A stretch of 64,000 nucleotides of DNA from Paramecium sonneborni (lineage: Eukaryota; Ciliophora; Oligohymenophorea; Peniculida; Parameciidae). Below the pieces are notes generated by a model, which had not been told where the DNA came from, searched no databases, and worked only from the letters and a program-made list of their open reading frames with translations. Below, piece by piece: positions 62,351 through 64,000 of the stretch. Location of the stretch: the NCBI GenBank assembly GCA_905182985.1, contig CAJJDN010000164.1, positions 21,955 to 85,954 on the forward strand, written 5' to 3'. How positions within the stretch are numbered: the first letter of the stretch is position 1; each line of letters begins with the position of its first letter. The translations under genes and the position numbers were made by a program.

Positions 62351-63906
62351 ATGCTTTCAACTAGCTTAATTCCAAATTCTATTAAATCTCAATATTCTGA
62401 ATTAGAAAAAGCTCAATATTGGTAAAATTTAGGAGACGATCAAAATATTGCTCTTTTTTGCTCAATAATCCATTATTTTTTGAACTAGAAAAATTTTAGG
62501 CCTATTTTGAGATTTTTGAATATAACAGATAAATGCTAAAAAGCTGAATTTAGTTAATTACACAAAATAATTATTCAAAGTTTAGAAGCAATTAATCCAA
62601 TTTAATAATTTTTTGATTATGTATCCTAAAAATAAAGGAATATAAGTGAAATTGGATAATTTTTCGTTGAACTTTGTAGAATACATCTATTAAAGAAATA
62701 AGATAAACCAAATTTAAATGGTTTGGCACTTTTTTTCTAAACAAAGATCATATTTTTACATAATAAAAAAAAATATGGTTCAGGATAGAATGAAATTTTA
62801 ATATTATAAAAGTCTAATAGCTTTTATTTTATTTTACCTTCTCCCTAATTTCGAAATTAACCTCAATAAGAATGTAATATATGTAATCAAATTGAAAATT
62901 GTTTCAAAATGAATTGTCTTCATTACTTGTGCTTGAAATGTATATAATTTTCAAAATAAAATTCTTAAAATGAATACTTCCTTTGTAATTGTGATTAGAT
63001 AATTTTAAAGAATAAGTTTTTGGAAGATGCAATAGAAGAGATAAAAAACAATTAAGTAATAAATAATTATATAACATCAATAAATAAATATTACGAGTCC
63101 ATTTTAGTAGAAGATCAGTTGAAAGAAGAATAAGAAATAGTAAACGATCCTGTTTAAATGGAAGAGATTTCTAATGATAAGGTTCGAAATTAAGTAAACA
63201 GATAAAATAATTAGTATGAATTATTAAAATCAGATGGATACTTAGCAAAGTAATTTTTATTGATATAATAGTGATTTACAAAACAGATAATATTCTAGTT
63301 AACAGAATAATAGCAATGATTGGGATGTGATTATTAAGTAAAAACCAGAGAAATAGAATCAATAAACTAATGATCATTTTTAAGAGGAACCATCAAAATC
63401 TTTTAATTTAATAAGTGGAATTGAAAATTTAGCTTTCGAACCATCCCAATAATTTAAAGAATATAGTTAATGTTTTTATATTAGTGACAAATGTACATAT
63501 TGCCATACTTGTTTTGATGACTATAATATAAAATAAGATATAAGTTGTTCATTGCATCAAATAGGAGCCTGTTGTATATATGCAATTTATTAATAATGTC
63601 CTCAGTGTGAAAACATTATTGAAAAATTAAATTCTTACAAGTATATACTAATAATTCACTAGATTTACAAAATTTACACCTGAAATCAGAAATGTTAATG
63701 AACTAATAGATTAAAATAAAAAATACCCAGGATAAGAAAATAATCGATAAAGCCTTACAAACCCAACTATGGAAGAAATATATGGAAAAACTAATTTTGA
63801 AATGAATCATGGAACTTTAATTATCAATTAGAGTGATGATTTCTATTTAACAATGAATATTAAGAATCAATAAATCTAAAAAGATTTTAACTAGTAACAT
63901 AAATGA
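62351..63906 (+). CDS. RING-like zinc-binding protein, 503 aa
   Basis: Two introns of 22 nt (63250-63271 and 63641-63662, both TAG) give 504 codons. The N-terminal 150 residues are helical. A Cys/His cluster near 185-230 (CNICNQIENCFKMNCLHYLCLKC...CNC) has RING-like spacing. A second cluster occurs near 380-425 (CTYCHTCF, CSLHQIGACC, CPQC). Between them is an acidic Gln/Asn-rich linker. The arrangement of a RING followed by a second Cys-rich block is reminiscent of RBR or related ubiquitin ligases, but the clusters are far apart and there is no GGC.HM.C motif, so only a zinc-binding, possible E3 role is proposed. Confidence 0.75.
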
Positions 63907-64000
63907 ATATCTTATAATTAATTAATAAGATAATTTGGTTATACTCATTTTTTGATACCAAACAAAGAAAATATCAATTTACATTATATTCTTGTATATT

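Noticed and set aside
1..64000. Bacterial elements, CRISPR, transposase or viral genes
   Set aside because: No repeat/spacer array, DDE-type transposase, integrase or capsid-like frame was seen on either strand.

Overview
This window looks like macronuclear (somatic) DNA of a ciliate, most likely a Paramecium. Long reading frames close only at TGA, and TAA/TAG are read through as glutamine. Introns are tiny (about 20-34 nt, GT...AG). Intergenic gaps are often tens of bases, base composition is very AT-rich, and coding strands are purine-rich. All coding calls below use TGA as the only stop. Start, stop and intron positions were checked by codon arithmetic: the spliced length is a whole number of codons for every gene except those flagged as broken or ambiguous. 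No tRNA, rRNA, CRISPR or bacterial-type element was seen.

Layout. 1-10 kb: a very long helical protein (minus strand, cut by the window edge), a protein with two tandem CAP/SCP domains, and a large type I membrane protein. 10-16.6 kb: a damaged B-box/TPR gene, a WD40 protein, a decayed gene, and a 1,056-bp direct repeat around a single N that looks like two unmerged contig ends. 16.6-24.7 kb: one 2,633-residue P4-ATPase/guanylyl cyclase fusion. 24.7-30 kb: an unknown protein, an ankyrin protein, and a cytochrome b561 - cytochrome b5 - reductase fusion. 30.5-35.4 kb: a ubiquitin-flavoured group (two membrane RBR E3 ligases and a PUB/UBX protein) with an alpha-tubulin acetyltransferase between them. 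35.4-45.3 kb: a small acidic protein, an SNM1-type nuclease, a possible mitochondrial protein with an unexplained frame break, a stand-alone cytochrome b5 protein, an acylation-type EF-hand protein, an OSCA/TMEM63-type channel and a second b561-b5-reductase fusion. 45.4-53.8 kb: a doubtful small gene, a membrane protein, the TFIIH helicase XPD, a helical-repeat protein, PIG-V and a two-pass membrane protein. 54.6-64 kb: gamma-glutamyl hydrolase, a small membrane protein, two related Ser/Thr kinases (the second partly duplicated around another N) and a RING-like protein.

Themes. Cilia and signalling are suggested by the cyclase fusion, tubulin acetyltransferase, N-terminally MGxC proteins, the EF-hand protein, the kinases and the channel. 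Ubiquitin/Cdc48 functions are suggested by the RBR pair, PUB/UBX and RING proteins. DNA repair is represented by SNM1 and XPD, and membrane electron transfer by three b5-containing genes. The main surprises are the frequent AAG 3' splice ends, a substituted DGET motif in the ATPase half of the cyclase, two contig-junction duplications (one with a divergent tail that starts at a TA), and several frame breaks that ordinary introns do not explain.
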